Assembly: GCF_000003195.3 (NCBI RefSeq)
Contig: NC_012878.2
Location: 4,468,462-4,532,461 of the forward strand
Direction: 5' to 3'
DNA from: Sorghum bicolor
Taxonomy: Eukaryota > Streptophyta > Magnoliopsida > Poales > Poaceae
DNA: 64,000 nt
Shown piece after piece: positions 36,256 to 48,376 of the stretch (position 1 is the stretch's first letter; every line of letters starts with the position of its first letter). Position numbers and translations under genes: made by a program. The notes beneath the pieces were generated by a model, which saw nothing but the letters and a program-made list of their open reading frames with translations, was not told the DNA's origin and did no database searches.

Positions 36256-36867
36256 GGTGGCGTCCAGAAGGTCTCTTCGTCGTCAGCTCCGGCGATGGTC
36301 CATGATCTCACGGTGGTGGACGAGGACGTGCTAAACTGCGGCGTCTGCTTTCTCCCGCTGAAGCCACCCATCTTCCAGGTATACCTGCGTCGCCGCCGTT
36401 GATTTGTCGACCCGTTTAATTCGCCCTCTGCTTCAATTTGTTGTCCGACCGGTTTGTGCAGTGCGCCGTGGGATATGCGTTGTGCTCGTCGTGCTCCGAC
36501 GAGCTCAAGGATGCCCGAAAGTGTCACCTGTGTGGTGTCGCCATGCCCGGCGGCTACCAACGGTGCCACGTCTTGGAGCGGGTGGTGGACTCCATCCGCA
36601 GCCCGTGTCCGCATGCGGCCTACGGCTGCGATGCGACGCCCGTGTATCACGCCGGCGAGGAGCACCTCCGGCAGTGCCCGCATGCGCCGTGCCACTGCCC
36701 CGCCGGCGACGGCTGTAGCTTCGTCGGCTCTGTAACGACGCTCGTCGAGCACCTCACGGCGGCGCACAGCTGGCCGTGCACTGCCGAGGACCGTCCCGGC
36801 TATACCTTCGACGTCAACCTCCGTGATGGCTTCAACTTCCTCACCGCGCGCCGTCCGCAGCAGTGCA

Positions 36868-36872
36868 AGTAC
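36868..36872 (+). repeat. Copia target-site duplication, left copy (AGTAC)
   Basis: AGTAC at 36868-36872 and again at 42147-42151, directly bordering the two LTRs. Confidence 0.95.
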
Positions 36873-37323
36873 TGTTGGCAAGAATTGATCACAAACACAC
36901 GAGTATGATGGTGGCTAGCCTAACAATCGAGCAGAGATCGAAAGCAAAGCGCAAGAACAGGAAGAACGCTTGGCAACCGCCACCAGGGCAACAGGGTGAC
37001 AACGCCCCTTTTCGCTCTCGTTCTCCACGAGTACATACACAGATACAAAGTACTGGAGGCTCTGAGTGAGTCCTCTTACATCGGGGAGTCTATACCAACT
37101 CCTAACTCATGCGACTCACACATGAAAGTAACTGCTAAACACAATACAAGATGGACTGAAACACAGTCTTCAGGAAACTGCCGAACCGTGGTCACGGTCA
37201 CCACGCGCTCCACGCACTCCCGTTCCCGCCAGGCTTTCAAACATCTGCTTTCTCCCGCCTTGTCCACGTCATTAGCTCCCTGAGTATGTGTCCCACACCA
37301 TCAGTGACAGGTTTACACTAACA
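36873..37323 (-). repeat. Copia 3' LTR
   Basis: 451 bp, pairs with 41696-42146. It sits inside exon 2 of SINA-like gene C. Any transcript of that gene reading in from the left would enter this LTR from its end and reach a stop within it (first in frame: TGA). Confidence 0.95.
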
Positions 37324-37341
37324 TTCTCCCCCTTAAACCTG
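37324..37341 (-). other. Copia polypurine tract
   Basis: The minus strand reads AAGGGGGAG directly before the 3' LTR, the expected plus-strand DNA primer site. Confidence 0.85.
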
Positions 37342-39039
37342 TCAGATAGCAACACCAAGGTCTCTGACACCCAATAGGTGTCTCATCACCACCAGCTTCC
37401 CCACCGGCAATGCCTTGGTCAGTGCATCAGCCTTCTGCTCATCAGTGCTAACCCTTTTCACTGTAATCTGACCTCTCTCTACACACTGTCTGATGAAATG
37501 ATATTTGATATCAATGTGTTTACTCCTTCCATGAAACACAGGATTGTTCATCAGAGCTCTAGCAGAGTTATTGTCTACATAAAGAGTTACTGCACTTGGC
37601 TTCTCTTCAGTGATTTCACTCAACATATTCCTTAACCACAGAGCTTGCCTTGCTGCAGATGTTGCAGCCATAAACTCTGCTTCACAAGATGACAAAGCCA
37701 CTGTTTTCTGCTTCTGAGAACACCAGCTGATCAAATTTTCTCCCAAGTAGAAAGCCATCCCACCAGTACTTGTTCTCTCAACCTGATCAGCTCCATGATC
37801 ACTATCAGTGTACCCCACTAACACACCTGTGCCACCACCTTGGACATACACCAGCCCAAACTCAGTAGTGCCCTTCAGGTACCTCATGATCTGTTTCACT
37901 GCCCCAGCATGCATCACTGTTGGCTTCTCCATAAATCTGCTTGCTAGACCCACTGAATATGACAGGTCTGGTCTTGTATGTAACAGATACCTAAGACAAC
38001 CAATCATCTTTCTGTATTCTGTTGCATCAACTTGCTTACCTCCATTGTCTGTATTCAGTTTGTTTCTGGGCTCCATTGGAAACTTGCTTGCATTACATTC
38101 ACCCATTCCAAATTGCCCCAAAACCTTCCTAGCATATGTAGACTGTTTCACAGTGATATAATCTTCTTTCTGATCCACCTCTATACCAAGATAGTAAGAA
38201 AGAAGACCAAGATCTGTCATCTCAAATTCACTAATCATCTGTTCTTTGAAAAGCTTGATATTATCTAGATTTCCTCCTGTAATTATCAAGTCATCAACAT
38301 AAACTCCCAAGAGTACTGCATTTTTCCCATGCCCTCTTGTATACACTGCTTGTTCACTCATACATCTTCTAAAATTCAGTTTTCTCAGGCTCTTGTCTAA
38401 TCTGACATTCCAAGCCCTTGGTGCTTGCTTAAGTTCATATAGAGCTTTGCTCAACTTGAGTACAAACTGCTCTTTCCCTTTCACAACATATCCCTCCGGT
38501 TGTGAAACATAGACTTCCTCCTCCAACTCACCATGAAGAAAGGCTGATTTCACATCAAGATGATGAACTTTCCAACCCTGATTAGCTGCTAGTGCAAGTA
38601 ACACTCTCACTGTGTCCAACCTGGCTACAGGAGCAAAAACTTCATCATAGTCAACTCCATGCCTTTGCACATATCCTTTTGCAACTAACCTTGCTTTGTG
38701 TTTTACCACATCTCCATATGAATTCCTTTTCAGTTTGAACACCCATTTTAAACCAATGGGTTTCTTCCCACCTGGCAACTTGACCAGCTCCCAAGTCTTG
38801 TTTTTCTGTATGGACTGCATTTCCCTGTCCATTGCATCAACCCAGTCTTGACTGTCAGCAGCTTCTTTGTAACTTGCTGTTTCCTCCATTTCAATTAACA
38901 GTGCTTCCACATTCTCATCCATCAGCTCTACTTCATATGAATCATCATAAACATCACTCAAGCTTCTGAACCTGACTGGACCACTGTCAATATCTAGGTT
39001 GTCATCGACATCCATACTATCATACCAAGCACCTGACAA
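37342..39039 (-). pseudogene. Copia reverse transcriptase and RNase H
   Basis: Minus-strand open frame of 565 codons. It has the Copia RT entry (WVDAMDREMQSIQKNKTW), the LDVKSAFLHG motif, the YVDDLIITG active site, and RNase H with the CEAEFMAAT and HIDIKYHF motifs. The frame itself is intact but is offset by one base from the integrase frame at about 39030, so a full polyprotein cannot be made. Confidence 0.92.
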
Positions 39040-39748
39040 CTGAGGTGAATTCTGTGGTCACTGGTTCTGAACCTGTTGCCGGATTTTGTTCAGACTGGAC
39101 ATCCTGACCTCCCAGATCTGAACTGCCTCCACCAGTTGACTGTTCACCACTAGTGGCTACTCCCCCTATCACATTGACATCCTGAGTGCCCTGTGCATCA
39201 CCAACTTCAACATCAAGACTTCCATAATCACCAGAGAAGAATTGACCATACTCCTCAACTCTATTTGCAGCAAAACTGAAACTTCCTGCAGGCTCCCAGC
39301 TCCATTTTACAGATTCCTCAAACACAACATCCCTGCTGACTACAATTCTGTTGGTTTTAGGATTGTACATCATGTGAGCTTTGCTGCCTTCCTCCACTCC
39401 AAAATAGACCAAGGGCACACTCCTATCATCAAGTTTCTTTAGATGTGTTCCCATTATCTTCACATGACCTTTGCAACCAAAAACCCTCAGATGTCCCAGA
39501 TGAGGTTTTCTGCCATTCCATCCTTCATATGGTGTTCTGTACCCCATGGATTTTGTTGGCAACCTGTTCAGCAGATAGACTGAGTGTCTCACTGCCTTTG
39601 CCCAAAAAATTCCAGGGATCTCCATGCTCTTCAGCAAGGACCTTGCCATCTCCATCATTGATCTGTTCTTCCTCTCAACCACTCCATTTTGCTGTGGAGT
39701 ATATGGAGCAGTGAACTGATGCTTGATCCTAGCTTCCACACACACATT
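39020..39748 (-). pseudogene. Copia integrase, C-terminal half
   Basis: In the same frame as the upstream gag-protease-integrase part but separated from it by a single TAG (39749-39751). It contains FTAPYTPQQNGVVERKNR, including the catalytic Glu of the integrase core, and the SMGYRTPYEGWNGRKP region. It ends by frameshift before RT. Confidence 0.9.
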
Positions 39749-41647
39749 CTAAAAATGTTTTGACAGAAATTCTCCACCTCTATCTGATCTAAGGACCTTG
39801 ATCACATAACCAGAGCTTTTCTCCACTTCAGCTCTGAACTTGATGAAAGCATCCACTGCCTGGTCCTTTGACTGCAACATGTACACTGTAGTCCATCTAG
39901 TGCAATCATCCACAAGAAGCATGAAATACTTATTGTTTGCCAATGTGGATGGAGTAATGGGCCCACAAAGATCTACATGTACAAGTTGAAGTGGTTCATC
40001 TGCTTTCCACAACAATGACCTTGGAAAAGGTTTTCTAGTTTGCTTTGCTGCCAGACAAGACTGACAGACCTGATCTGGATGTTGAATCAGTGGCACACCC
40101 CCAACCATATCTTTCTCTACAACTTGCTTTAATGCATGAAAATTGACATGTCCTAGCTGACCATGCCACAACCAAGCATCCTCACTAGCATGACTCAAAA
40201 AATAGGTTGGCTCTACTGTGACTAACTCAATTTTGTACAATCTGTTTCCTCTTCTCTGAACTTTCATGATCAATCTCCATGGGTTTTTCTCTGACACCTC
40301 AATAACCTTATCATCCATTACTACCCGGTGCCCAATTTCTATCAGTTGACCTAAACTGATCAAATTGCTTCTTAACTTAGGAATGTAATAAACATCTCTA
40401 AGAACCCACTGATCACCTATTCTACCTTGAAACAGTATTGTACCCTTTCCCAAAATCTCTACTGATGAACCATCACCAAATTGTACCTTGCCGGTCACGG
40501 TTTGGTCCATATCTCTGAACTTGTGGCGATCTCCAGTCATGTGATTACTGGGACCATTGTCCAGGTACCAGACATCATTGTTGACTTCACCCTCGCCGAC
40601 GAAGTACAGCTCTGGCATCACCTTCTTCTCCTTCAAGACAACTTCTGTGTGCAAATCTTGGCATGGTGCATGCTCGAGCAGTCCCTGCTCCACAGTTTCC
40701 GCGAGCAGCACTGTTGGCTCCATCCTTGCATGGTGTGCCTCCTCTTCCTTCTTCTTCTCGCCAGGACACCGGTTAGCATAGTGCCCATACCCATGGCACC
40801 AAAAACACTTGATGTGACTTTTGTCACGCTTCTCGGTGTTTTCTTTTCCTGCTTCACCGCGCCCACCACGACCTCCCCGGCCGCCACGCCCTCGACCTCG
40901 ACTTCCCCGGCCGCCACCGCCTGAAGACCTCCCGCCTCCAGAGCTCTCACCGCTCGATTTCTTCTGGCGTGCCTCCCACTCAGCCTGAGTGAGCAGAGCC
41001 TGCTTCTCGCCAGATCGCGAACTCCCAGCTCCCCGCCTCGTTTGCTCCTCGAACGCCCTCAATCGGCCAACTGCCTCATCAAAAGGCAGTGTCTTGAGAT
41101 CATAAAACTGTTCGATCCCAGCTATGACATGGATGTATTTGTCAGGCACGGTGTCGAACAGCTTCTTCACCATAGCTGCATCCTCCAATGTCCCGCCTAG
41201 GTTCCCGTACTTGACCGACATGGCTGTCAGTTTTCCAGCGAACTCATCGACAGTCTCCTCCTCCTTCATATCCAGCGCATTAAACTCCGCCTTGAGAGTC
41301 TGCAGCCAAGCTTCCTTGACACGCTCTGCGCCCACAAACCACGCCTTCAGAGAGTCCCAAACTTCCTTCCCCGTCTTCTTCTTTGCTACTTGCATCAACA
41401 GCTCGTCCGACAGGCACTGGAAGAGATGCGCCCGCACCTTCTTATCCTTCCTGGCCTGTGACTCCGTCTGAGCTCCCACCGAGCTCCCCGCCGGCGGTTC
41501 CACCACCTCCCACCACCCCTGCTCCTCCATGATCGCCTGCACCCAGATACTCTAGCTGGTGTAGTTGGTCGCCGTCAGCGTCGGGAACACCTGCCGGTGT
41601 CCACCGTCGCCGCTCCCTCGACCCCCATCAGCAACCGCCAGCGCCAT
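39749..41647 (-). pseudogene. Copia gag, protease and integrase N-terminal half
   Basis: Starts at an ATG (41647) 49 bp inside the 5' LTR. An in-frame TAG lies at 41552-41554, after which the frame is open for about 600 codons. It shows a gag core, an RG-rich stretch, the zinc knuckle CFWCHGYGHYANRC, a protease-like NGPSNHMTGD (Asn replacing the usual catalytic Asp position, hence doubtful activity), the integrase HHCC finger (HGQLGHVNFHAL ... CQSCLAAK) and the first two core acids in HVDLCGP and VLRSDRGGEF. Confidence 0.9.
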
Positions 41648-41679
41648 GAAGAAACTTTGGTGGATCTCGTGTGTTTGAC

Positions 41680-41695
41680 CGGCTCCGATACCAAA
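41680..41695 (-). other. Copia primer-binding site (initiator tRNA-Met)
   Basis: The minus strand reads TTTGGTATCGGAGCCG right after the LTR. TGGTATC...GAGC is the complement of the initiator Met-tRNA 3' end used by most plant Copia elements. Confidence 0.88.
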
Positions 41696-42146
41696 TGTTG
41701 GCAATAATTGATCACAAACACACGAGTATGATGGTGGCTAGCCTGACAATCGAGCAGAGATCGAAAGCAAAGCGCAAGAACAGGAAGAACGCTTGGCAAC
41801 CGCCACCAGGGCAACAGGGTGACAGCGCCTCTTTTCGCTCTTGTTCTCCACGAGTACATACACAGATACAAAGTACTGGAGGCTCTGAGTGAGTCCTCTT
41901 ACATCGGGGAGTCTATACCAACTCCTAACTCACGCGACTCACACATGAAAGTAACTGCTAAACACGATACAAGATGGACTGAAACACAGTCTTCAGGAAA
42001 CTGCCGAACCGTGGTCACGGTCACCACGCGCTCCACGCACTCCCGTTCCCGCCAGGCTTTCAAACATCTGCTTTCTCCCACCTTGTCCATGTCATTAGCT
42101 CCCCGAGTATGTGTCCCACACCATCAGTGACAGGTTTACACTAACA
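41696..42146 (-). repeat. Copia 5' LTR
   Basis: 451 bp, same length as the other LTR, ten substitutions and no indels by eye. Followed by the second AGTAC and the rest of SINA-like gene C. Confidence 0.95.
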
Positions 42147-42430
42147 AGTACCTGCTCCTACTGAACATGGCGACTACACCGTTCGGCCGCGCCATCTCTG
42201 CGGTCGCCTTGGCACCGGCGAGGAGGAAGACGACATGCAACCTCAAACTCTTGTTCCAAAAGTTGGATCATAACCAGTCATCTACGTTCAAAGTTGAATG
42301 CGCGTGTCCCTCAAAAGGGCTGCCAGATCCCAACGCCTCCTTCCAGTTCTTCATTCCCAAGTATGTTGCTGGATCTAAGAAAGCTACAGTTCATGTCTTT
42401 GCTAGGATTAATTCCATCGGTTCATCATAA

Positions 42431-43830
42431 ACTAGCATAGGGATCATCCACATAAGGCTAGGTGCTGTTTACATATGCTAATTTTAGCATCCAAGATTTG
42501 CTCTGTGCGCTTTATTTAGATCGATGTGTTGTTCATTTCCGTGGTAACTTTTTCATTGAAGTGGTGAACTACTAGCTTCCATAACGTAGTGGTGTGAACT
42601 ACCCTCTCTATTTCAAATTGTAAGTTGTTTTGTTTTTCAGAGATTCATAGCTTTTTTTATGAACCCAGATATAAATTATGATTAGATATACAATAAAAAC
42701 CATGTATCTGACAAAGGTAGAACGAGTACTAGCTTAAGCATTGAAGTGATGTGTGAAGAGATGGAATTGAAAAGCTTCCATTTAGCTGCAACCCATTCGA
42801 TGTCATCGGTGAGTTCAGTGAGAGGGATGAAGTTTTAGGAGCGAAATGCAATGGAACGGAAATTGCACTTTTTTTGTCATGGCATATGCTACTCCCTGGA
42901 TCTCTAATTAAAATTGAGGCCTCTGATGATTGAGCCGTTCAAACTGGCTGAAGCTTGGGCTGCTCTCGGTACATTTAACAAAAAACCATGCCCCATGTCC
43001 TTAAAGTTTTGGTACCGGTTTTTACTGTTTAACTTGGGAAACAATCAAACCAGAAGTTGCCACACTGCTATGTTTTACTTGGTGCTTGCTACTGAATTGG
43101 TGCAATGCTGCAACGATTGCAAAAAAAAGGATACCAAACAGGACCATTTATATGTGTGTTAATGTGTTATTAGTTGCTTACGTCCAAGAGACCCATGTAT
43201 GTATAAGTAGAAGATACTCTGTGCATTGTAGCTGGGATTGTGAAGAATTTAGAATAAAATGAAGATTATATAAATATTGAATAGCTTGTATTAAGATATT
43301 GGTAGCTAGTGGAATGACATGACTATTAGTAAAGATAAGTGGATAGTTAGTGAGGAATGATATATATGCTTGCGCTCCCTCATCAATAGTGAACACTAGA
43401 TACCACAATATTGAATATCTTTGGGGGTCACTAATTTTCTTGACCGGTCATGAGAGTCTAACATAGGGGTATGCAAAGTCATCACAAGATGAGGATGCAA
43501 TAGTCCGAGTAAACCCCAGTCAGCTGGAGGCTCAGGGTCTATACCCATCGAGCGTACCCTCTGGCGAAGAAGGCATGGCTCAATTGCTACAGAATGGCTA
43601 TCCCCTAGGAAGGCCATGAAGTCAGAGGGACGAGCTTGACCAAACTGAGTGACCATCACTCACAGACCTAGGGGTTCAACCACAACACGAAGATTCTCGA
43701 CCCAAGAAGAGCCTAGGATTAGCCATTGACCACATGGTTGCCCCATTCTTGGCTCGGGGCCAACTGACGTCCTAAGCAAAGAACATAAGCCTGCTCCAGA
43801 ATCTATCAGGTGCCTAGGACTATAATAGGC
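42431..43830. other. Intergenic DNA after SINA-like gene C
   Basis: 3' flank of gene C. A worn Stowaway-like end (CCCTCTCTATTTCAAATTGTAAG) lies at 42602. The 43.4-43.8 kb part resembles old retrotransposon non-coding sequence but has no identifiable termini. Confidence 0.45.
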
Positions 43831-45290
43831 ATAGGAGCACTACACCACTATTTTCATTCCATAACCATGAGGCTCTATTGGTAACTCCCTCGGCATGGCC
43901 ATGTCCATGGCGTGATGCATCAGCACAAAAGGACTCCCCAAGGCCATGGAGCTAGCGGCTTTGGGCCTGCTCATCAGCTCCCTAGGGCGGGGGAAGGATA
44001 CTTATGTGCCAAGGAAGCCAGGAGAAGGCTAACCCGGGAAAGGCCTCGTCACAGTCAAGTACCAGACTAAAGCTAGGACGTCAGGGGGTGGTTGAGCCAC
44101 TGTCAGCCCCCTCCTATATGACAAAGAAGGGCCTAGCGACACTAGGACAAAGGAACCAAAAGCGCCAAGGGCGAGGAGCCCTAGTCAAGAACACACGCTT
44201 TTGTCCACCATGCCCTCCTCAGTAATTAACGGAGGTGGTCCTAACCGCCATTTGTACGCTTTTGTACACACGCTTTTATTCACGAAGTCCTAACCGCCTT
44301 TATAAATAAAAATACTAAGCGATTAACGGATGCGGCCATTTTTATTTATGAAGGCGGTTAGAAAAGCTTGCCTCTAAAAAAGATTTATGGGGGCTGGCAT
44401 ATTAAGACAACCTCCTCCAAAAATGGCTAATTTTTGGAGGCGATCATCTTAAGGAGCCCGCTTCCATAAATTTATTTTAAAGGCGAGCACACTATAAGGC
44501 CTGCCTCCTAAAATTCAGGCCCAACTCTCAGCTTAGGCAGCCCGTCACGGCTCGATATCATGCTCGTCATATATATACAACGAGGTAGGGTTTCATTCAC
44601 TTATCCAATACATCGACCCCTCACTCACCTCTTCCGACGGCAGCACCTGACGCCTGGGCCCCCACTCGCTCCTTCCCATAGCGGCACCTGACCGTTGGCC
44701 CTCACTTGTCCCTTCCTCTCTCTCACATCTCCCTCTCCCCTTGGGTAGCCCCCACCCGACACCCATCCTGGTAGCGGCTCCACCTTCTCCACCATAGATG
44801 GCACAGGCCGCGTGCACCTCCCTCTTCTCTCTATCTCCCTCATGAGCTCGACCATCACACAAGGAGGCTGGTGCTGCACCCCTCTCCCTCTCTAGCAGTG
44901 CATCTCTCTCCCTCGAGCAGATCTAGCAGCGCCGCTTGCAGATCTGGCATCGACGTGGGCGGATCCATCCTTAGCATGAGCGGATTTAGCGATGGCATGG
45001 GTGGATCTATCCTCGGCATAGGAAAATTTGGCCCCAGCATAGGTGGATCTAGCCTCGATGCAGGCGGATCCAGCCTTGATGCGGGGGATGCGGCAGCAAC
45101 AGGCTCCACCATGACGGTAGGTGGATCTACCACATGACCTGACATATAGAGTGCATCCATGGCAAACAATATCTAAGCACCATGCTTATGTACGGGCGAC
45201 CACTTAACTCTCTCAAGAACTAAATTAAGCGCTTTGTGAACATATGTTCATCATTAATTATTGATATAAATTAACTGCACTCCATTTAAA
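43831..45290. mobile_element. Probable degenerate CACTA-type element with GC-rich interior
   Basis: 44230-44530 has repeated GGCGGTTAG / CTAACCGCC and GCCTCCAAAAA / TTTTTGGAGGCG words in both orientations, like CACTA subterminal arrays. 44600-45140 is GC-rich with GGCGGATCTAGC-like imperfect tandem motifs coding spurious glycine-rich frames. A CACTAC motif at 43839 could be an end, but no matching end is found. Confidence 0.35.
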
Positions 45291-45313
45291 TAGATTTATG
45301 TAGGATTATCCGT

Positions 45314-46576
45314 AAGCGCACAGATATCATACCAGTGTCACATTTTACCCGGAGGTTTTAAATATCGTATCCACAGGGAACAGTTGTGATGATGACATAG
45401 TATATAGACTTAACCCTATAATTAGGCTAGATCATATCAAGAAAAAGGAAATAACTAATGCACTCTGGTTCCGACTCCGGTAAACTTTGTATAATACCAT
45501 CTTATCGGGCAAGTAACCCGAATAGGCAAAGAATCAGAGTAATCCCCTATCAGGCACCTATAAGCCTATCAATCCTATCAATAGGAAGTGGACTATCGAG
45601 GAATCAATGCAGCTGTCACCTACGCGAACTACCACTGTCCGGCTGATTAGGGGACATCCACAAAAACCTAGCCTAGGCACCACGCCTACATTACGAAATA
45701 CTACTTCAACCAAGTTACGACCAAGATCAAAGCACTCAACATAAGTTGTGAACCAAAGAACAAATAAGAACAAGATGCTTACTTAAACCAGAAAGGGTAA
45801 GTACAAAAGTACCTCAGAACGCAGCTCCGGGTGAGAGAACTGAATCTAGAAGAATACAGCCACAAAGAAGCACCGACAGGCCGGAACTCCTTCAGAATCT
45901 CTACTCCTGTACTTAATCTCTCTAATCTCTAAACAAGACTAGATCTAGAAGAACTAGTCTCTCTTAATTGCTACATCTAGATGAACTAGATCTAGATGAA
46001 CTAGAACTGGATCAACTAGAGGGACCCTAACCCTAATTATGTAGAGAATATGAAGCGCCGGGGTGTAGAATGCCTCTTGGGGGGGCCTTGGGCGTCATTA
46101 TATAGGGCGAGGTGGAGTAGGGGGCAAGGAACCACCACGTCAGCGATCCGTGTCTTCATCTTGTGTGCACCATCGGATCAAACCGACTTAAAATCGACGG
46201 AGGGATACTTTGCTTAGCTTCCAAGGATGCGCGGGAGGAAGACTCCAGAAGGCGGTGGGCTTCGGGCGAAACAGGGTGCCGACCGGCCCTAGGGTGGGGT
46301 CGGCCGGCCCCACTTTTCCTCCTCCACGACTCTCGTTTCTTCGGGTGTCTTCTAGACCCTTCCCGAGTCTTCTCATGATATTTTCCGGCGCGGATGAGTT
46401 TCGTGGTAAATATGCACTAGAATCCCTCTTTTTAGCTCTCTGTAAAATAAACCCTGGAAAACACAGAATATGCAAAACTCGTAGAAATTGTTAGTTTAAA
46501 CCCTATACTAGTGTGCATTCATGTTCTCCTTCATGTTTAAAGTCCTAATAAAAATTGACGTTATCAACCGTCAACA
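45314..46576. repeat. Degenerate LTR
   Basis: Begins TGTAGGATTATCCGTAAGCG and ends TTATCAACCGTCAACA. It shares several blocks with the solo LTR at 48.4 kb: AAGCGCAC(A/G)GATA, a CTAGATGAACTAGA cluster at 45.94-46.02 kb, and TCGGATCAAACCGAC. The related ends suggest the same superfamily. No exact target duplication is seen at its borders. Confidence 0.6.
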
Positions 46577-47290
46577 TTCATCATAACTATATCAAGCAGT
46601 AACTAGAGCAAACTAGGAACATAATAAATAGCAATATAATATTGAAGTAGCATAAAGTCATAAAAATTAAGGGATATAATGGCAAAATACCTGTCTCCAG
46701 ACGACATATTTGAAATCGTGAGCACTAGCCCAAACTCTACTTGAACTTGCTAGAAAGCCCATACTAAAAAATTGAAGAACTAGAGCTCTCTTTCTCTCTC
46801 ATCTCTAGAAACCCTAATTTTTTTCTACTCTTGACTTATGGCAGATGCTCCTTCACGAGGACAGAGCTTGGTTATATAGCCCTGAGAGTGAAATGTAAGC
46901 CCTTTGATCAAACTAACTTGAAGGACGGCGTAGATGCAATCCTAAGAGGCGGTGGAGGAAGCTTCTGGAAGATGGCTGACACGTAGGACCCTGAGAGGCT
47001 GAGTGGCATCGTGGTGGGCTGGCTGGCCCCACCTAGCAGCCCCTCGTTGTCCACCGTGGTGTGGTGTCTTCTGGTGCCCTTTGGAACTTTATGGGGTAGA
47101 TTTCGTGGTGGTTAAGTTTGGTATTATTTGACATTTTGATCCTTCTTTCTGTTTTTTTGGAATAACCCTATTAAAAATATAGGTTCACCAAAACTTGTAG
47201 AAATTATTAGTAAAAACCCCTAAGTTCTTATTGGTGATCCTTTTCACACATTATGTTGACGATTTATGATGAAGAATAACTTCATCAATA
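46577..47290. repeat. Second, more decayed LTR-like segment
   Basis: Carries the same 3'-half layout as the neighbouring LTR: CTAATTTTTTTCTAC, TGGTTATATAGCCCTGAGAG, GATCAAACTAAC, and CAAAACTTGTAGAAATTATTAG near its end. Borders unclear; no coding region lies between it and the previous LTR. Confidence 0.45.
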
Positions 47291-48371
47291 GTCACACTAT
47301 CCAATATTTATCTTGGCTTACCCCTGCTATAGCTTTGATCTACTATGCAATCATGTTATCGTGTCCATGACCCTACTAGAGACTTTTGCACCATGCCTTC
47401 CTTTGGAAAAATATAAATAACTACTTCCATGTAAAATGCTACAATGATATATACCTGTACGCTTGCAGAGTATTTCTGCATGCATGTGTTCTGTTGCCAT
47501 TGCTATGAAACACTAATCCTAGTGATAACGCTAAGAAACACCACCAAGGTCGTGGCCATGGTGGCTGGCAACACTTTTTGTTGACTTGTTCGGTATGGCT
47601 GCCGTATCTCTTGATCTTGGAGAGCTGGGTGGGTATGGTGGCGGCGACAACTAATTACTACCAACCTTGGAGTATGTCAGATAGTTCAGCTATTGCGTCC
47701 ATTGTGAGCATATGGTTGTGTCGCGACTTTTCCTTTGTAGGCGATCTACAGTGGGCTGGTTTGTATTGGCTGGCACTGGCAGTGATCAGTTTGGACCAGT
47801 GCGATGGTGACTAGCCATGCATGCCTATGTCCAGGTTAACGCCGCTACGATAACCAGTGGATGGCGGCCTACGGAGGGATGCTCATGCCATTGCCTTGAA
47901 TCTAGCTTGGTGGATGGCGAGGTTTGGTGATGGTGGAGCTCCTTTGCATTAATGCAGGAACAAGACGTGGTGCTTTCCACTTTGCGCTTGGGTATTGGCT
48001 GCTCGACTTTCCACCAATGTCGGCAATGGTGACACCTTCGGTGCTATGGTTCTCACTAGATGTATTGTCATGAGCTCTCCTAACCCCCAGGGTGTAGGTT
48101 GAAAAACCTTGGTTCCCCGGTTGGTGTTTGACTACATCCATGGATGTCGTTTTTCTCTTTGGAGGCATCTATCGTCATTGGAACCATGCCCATACCCAAG
48201 CTCTTTGCTTGTTTGTTGCAGCTTGCAAGGTGCTTTTATCCGTTTTGGTGGCTTTGTGGCAGTTTTTTGTGTGTGGTGGTTGTTGTGTTGTTGCTCCTAT
48301 TATGTGGATGGTTTTTAGTCTACTTTGTTTGTATGATGCTTCTTCTTTATTAATACATGCCGGTCAACAAG
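47291..48371. other. Intergenic DNA with a LINE-tail-like end
   Basis: Unclassified sequence. The last 150 bp (TTTGTTTGTATGATGC, CTTTATTAATACATGCCGG) resemble 3' tails of plant LINEs, but no reverse-transcriptase coding is visible. Confidence 0.3.
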
Positions 48372-48376
48372 GCTAT

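Larger units (their letters stand above)
36873..42146 (-). mobile_element. Ty1/Copia LTR retrotransposon, nearly complete
   Basis: 5274 bp: 3' LTR 36873-37323, internal region coded on the minus strand, 5' LTR 41696-42146, flanked by 5-bp AGTAC. LTR ends are TG...CA. The primer-binding site next to the 5' LTR reads TGGTATCGGAGC on the minus strand, complementary to the initiator tRNA-Met 3' end. A purine tract AAGGGGGAG precedes the 3' LTR. The order gag, protease, integrase, RT, RNase H is that of Copia. The copy is defective: two in-frame stops and one frameshift. By eye the LTRs differ at 10 of 451 positions (9 transitions). Confidence 0.95.
36295..42430 (+). pseudogene. SINA-like gene C, split by a Copia retrotransposon
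   Basis: Exon 1 is 36295-36378 and exon 2 starts at 36462. Exon 2 is interrupted at 36872 and resumes at 42152, ending TAA at 42430. Without the insert and one target copy the frame is continuous (257 codons from the first available ATG). RING: CGVCFLPLKPPIFQ / CAVGYALCSSC...CHLC, where the His ligand (GH in every paralogue) is Tyr. Zinc clusters CPHAAYGC and CHCPAGDGC...HLTAAHSWPC, and the tail CPSKGLPDPNASFQFFIPKY, are intact. In-frame sequence upstream of the ATG resembles the serine-rich start of gene B, then meets the CACTA end, so the original start may be lost. As it stands only the RING and zinc fingers could be translated before the LTR. Confidence 0.88.

Noticed and set aside
43839..43850. 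CACTAC motif as a true CACTA terminus
   Set aside because: No matching inverted end or 3-bp duplication located; left as a low-confidence degenerate element.
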